Shown one piece after another: positions 62,000 through 64,000 of a stretch of 64,000 nt of DNA. The notes beneath the pieces are model-generated. The model had not been told where the DNA came from. It worked only from the letters and a program-made list of their open reading frames with translations, and searched no databases. The translations under genes and the position numbers were made by a program. How positions within the stretch are numbered: the first letter of the stretch is position 1; every line of letters begins with the position of its first letter. The stretch is from Dechloromonas aromatica (nom. nud.). GTDB lineage: Bacteria > Pseudomonadota > Gammaproteobacteria > Burkholderiales > Rhodocyclaceae. The stretch is taken from assembly GCA_017848965.1 (NCBI GenBank), contig JAFIHA010000054.1, positions 18,445 through 82,444 of the forward strand, in the 5' to 3' direction.

Positions 62000-63694
62000 A
62001 TGTTAACATCCTCTGACGATATTCAGATCACCATCTCCGGACATATCCACAACCTTTCTGACCTGTGCACCAGACTGGGAATTGCGAAAGCGCAAGCGTG
62101 CACAACCAGGGTGCTTGTTTTGGCATGGCGCCATTGGGGAGAAGCGATGGCGGAGCATCTCGTTGGCGATTTTGCGCTGGCTCTGCATGACAATCTGCGC
62201 GGGGTCACCTATTTGGCCCGAGACCCCTTGGGCGTCAAACCGCTGTACTACCACATTGAGCGCCAGCAATTGCACTACGGCTTCAGCGTACCAGAGTTGA
62301 AGCGCCTCTCTCCTCGCCCCTTGACCAAGGACGCGGATTGGGCGGCGACTTATCTTCTCGATTTATCCTTTAGCCAAACCGAGAGCGCCTACAAGGAAAT
62401 CAAGAAGCTGGCGCCTGGCTGTTGGGCTCGATTCGACGCCGAAGGGCGCGTCAATATCCAACGCTACCATCGCTGGCGGGACGATCCACCTTTTTCCACC
62501 CATTGTGACTCGCGTTGGGTTGATGACTACCGCGAAATACTGGAAGAATCAATCCGCTGCCGCATGGAACCGCACCACCCCATGGGCACGGAAAACAGCG
62601 GAGGGATTGATTCGGCTACCATTACGGCTTACCTTGCCCACTTCCTCGGTGAACCAGGTGACCGCCTCCATAGTTTCAGTTTTGCCCTGTGCGAACACGA
62701 ACCAGCCTATATTCTGGAGACCAGCCAGGCAAAACGCATACGCCACAACTATGTGATAACGGATCGTTATGGTCCGGCAGATCAAGAATCGCGGGTTGCC
62801 CAAAGCCTAGCCGCCATAGGTTATCCAGAAGAGCATGCCAACGCGAGCGGGCACATTCCCTTTTATGAGGAATGTCAAAAACGTGGGATACGTACCCTAT
62901 TCTCTGGATTCGGCGGGGACGAAATCGTAACCAACACAGGACAACATTTGCGTTTTGAGTTGCTGGATCGCCACCAGTATGGTGCTTTGTGGAAAACGCT
63001 ACAAGGCAACCCTCTCATGCGTACGCTGCGTTTATTGAAAGCGGCCACAGTGAGTCGCAGAAGTCCCAGCGCCAACCTCAACTTCATTAAAGCCTGGACC
63101 CAACGTTGGCCGCAACAGTTGCTGCGTCCTGAAATCGTGCAACGCCTCGAACTGTACGAACGCTACATGGAAGCTGCGGTTTATGACGCTCCCTACCGGC
63201 GTACCAACGACTTCATTCTCCAACACCACTTAGGGCGGATGCAAATAGCCGCTCGCCTGGAGAGCTGCTGCGTCATGGCGGCGGCGTACGGTGTCGACTA
63301 TCGCTGGCCGCTGTGGGACGCTCGCTTGGTCCAGCAGTACCTCTCAACACCAAGCATAGAAAAATTCGGCCCCAAGGGCATCGGCCGCTATTTGCACCGC
63401 CGCGCCATCGACGGCATCGTGCCCAAGCGGGTGGCCTGGAAACAGAGCAAAGATATGGGGTACGCTCTATTGCATCAGAAAAAGAATGGTGCGGACATCC
63501 AACAGCTTGCCAAGCAAGCGCAAACCTTGGAATCTCGCCTTCATCCCGCCTTGGAAGCACTCATCGACCGCCAAAAGTTCCGGGGTCAGATAGCTCGCGC
63601 TGAAAAAGGTAGCGTGGATAACGAATTTGGTTTCATGTTCCGGCGCAGCTTTGCAACTTTATCGAGGCTCAATGAATGGCTGGATGGCCTATGA
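62000..63694 (+). CDS. Asparagine-synthetase-like ATP-dependent amide-forming enzyme lacking the glutaminase Cys
   Basis: This 564-residue protein has an N-terminal part corresponding to the second half of a class II glutamine amidotransferase domain (VGDFALALHDNLRGVTYLAR, RDPLGVKPLYY at 74-84). The synthetase domain has the ATP-pyrophosphatase loop SGGIDS (200-205) and SGFGGDE (302-308). The first 50-65 residues of normal family members, including Cys2, are absent, and an in-frame TAA lies at 61979. Such Cys-less forms include lasso-peptide cyclases (McjC type), a possible role beside a PqqD-like gene. A 5' truncation is equally possible. Codon use is more AT-rich than in the flagellar genes. 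Confidence 0.78.
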   Translation: MLTSSDDIQITISGHIHNLSDLCTRLGIAKAQACTTRVLVLAWRHWGEAMAEHLVGDFALALHDNLRGVTYLARDPLGVKPLYYHIERQQLHYGFSVPELKRLSPRPLTKDADWAATYLLDLSFSQTESAYKEIKKLAPGCWARFDAEGRVNIQRYHRWRDDPPFSTHCDSRWVDDYREILEESIRCRMEPHHPMGTENSGGIDSATITAYLAHFLGEPGDRLHSFSFALCEHEPAYILETSQAKRIRHNYVITDRYGPADQESRVAQSLAAIGYPEEHANASGHIPFYEECQKRGIRTLFSGFGGDEIVTNTGQHLRFELLDRHQYGALWKTLQGNPLMRTLRLLKAATVSRRSPSANLNFIKAWTQRWPQQLLRPEIVQRLELYERYMEAAVYDAPYRRTNDFILQHHLGRMQIAARLESCCVMAAAYGVDYRWPLWDARLVQQYLSTPSIEKFGPKGIGRYLHRRAIDGIVPKRVAWKQSKDMGYALLHQKKNGADIQQLAKQAQTLESRLHPALEALIDRQKFRGQIARAEKGSVDNEFGFMFRRSFATLSRLNEWLDGL

Positions 63695-63860
63695 GCGAAT
63701 GCCATCCGGGCAAGCACACGAGGAAACGCTGTCTGTCACACACTGACACGATAGCCATGGCGAATCCAGCCATCCAGCAATCGGCGATTCACCGGATGGA
63801 CTTTTTGCTATCCGTGCTCCAGTGCGTCGCCTCTTCGGGCTAGCTCTGGGTGGTCAGTTC
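63695..63860. other. Non-coding stretch with short dispersed repeats
   Basis: No supported gene. A 28-codon frame at 63757-63843 (MANPAIQQSAIHRMDF...) has no ribosome site. GCTGGATGGC (63679-63688) recurs inverted at 63769-63778, and CCATCCGG (63702-63709) recurs inverted at 63792-63799; the pairs interleave and cannot form one simple hairpin. No terminator for the upstream gene is obvious. Confidence 0.5.
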
Positions 63861-64000
63861 CAGGTAAGTATCCCCCGGCAAAGCCGGGGGCTTTAGATTG
63901 TGAGCCGCTCAAAGCGGCAATCTGGGGTCGCTAACGCGGCCCCGATTCGTTGGGGCCACCGTAACGGTGGCCGATCAGCGCCATAAGTTCATTTGCTCCA
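63861..64000 (-). mobile_element. Probable end of an IS200/IS605-type element with omega-RNA-like hairpins
   Basis: Four hairpins follow each other: CCCCCGGC/GCCGGGGG (63872-63890, AAA loop), GCCGCT/AGCGGC (63904-63918), GGGGTCGC/GCGGCCCC (63924-63943, one wobble pair) and GGCCACCG/CGGTGGCC (63954-63972, TAA loop). Read on the minus strand the series ends AAGCCCCCGGC, loop, GCCGGGGG, ATACTTAC, resembling the 3' end of TnpB-associated omega-RNA and right end of IS200/IS605 elements. The tnpB gene would lie beyond 64000 on the minus strand. Alternative: a cluster of REP-like palindromes. Confidence 0.5.

Noticed and set aside
63861-63990. CRISPR-like repeats
   Set aside because: The hairpins differ from each other in sequence and length; no direct repeat-spacer pattern exists.

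Overview
The window is about 64 kb of GC-rich bacterial chromosome. Gene order and protein style point to a betaproteobacterium, most likely of the Rhodocyclales (Dechloromonas/Azonexus-like). This is an inference from a polar-type flagellar system with FlhF/FlhG, a large chemotaxis block, and a ccoNOQP-ccoGH cytochrome cbb3 cluster. No rRNA, tRNA or CRISPR array was seen.

Layout. (1) 1-9222, plus strand: the end of fliG, then fliHIJK, fliLMNOPQR, covering the export ATPase complex, hook-length control, C-ring switch and export gate. (2) 9216-19773, minus strand: flgBCDEFGHIJKL plus a small lipoprotein gene, encoding rod, hook, rings and hook-filament junction, preceded by a near-consensus sigma-54 promoter. 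(3) 19867-21347, plus strand: flgA, flgM, flgN. (4) 21377-29199, minus strand: flhB, flhA, flhF, flhG, fliA, motC, motD. (5) 29377-46052, minus strand: a chemotaxis super-cluster. In transcription order it is cheY-cheA-cheW-two chemoreceptors-cheR-cheD-cheB, a STAS protein, two cheV genes, then cheY-cheZ-cheA. (6) 46137-47962, minus strand: a second stator pair, motA-motB.

The region 48140-57148 holds a Nudix hydrolase and the high-affinity cytochrome oxidase locus. The locus comprises ccoI-ccoS (copper loading and assembly), ccoNOQP (the oxidase, with an Fnr/Anr-type box upstream) and ccoG-ccoH plus a DUF3149 micro-protein. Clear hairpin terminators separate these units. Next come a short-chain dehydrogenase, a REC-GGDEF diguanylate cyclase, and a translationally coupled pair of exported proteins, one of them a compact subtilisin-like protease.

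The last 3.4 kb (60.6-64 kb) is visibly more AT-rich and disrupted. It holds a broken PqqD-like fragment, a frameshifted transposase remnant, an intact PqqD-like gene divergent from an asparagine-synthetase-like gene lacking the glutaminase cysteine, and a series of perfect hairpins resembling the end (omega-RNA region) of an IS200/IS605 element. This is the most unusual part. The PqqD/asparagine-synthetase pair resembles RiPP (lasso-type) maturation genes, but no precursor peptide or leader peptidase could be identified, so the system may be partial or decaying.

Together the first 48 kb could build and steer a flagellum: sigma-54 drives basal-body genes, FliA/FlgM time the late genes, and FlhF/FlhG set placement. 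An Aer-like receptor and c-di-GMP signalling fit naturally beside an oxygen-responsive cbb3 oxidase.
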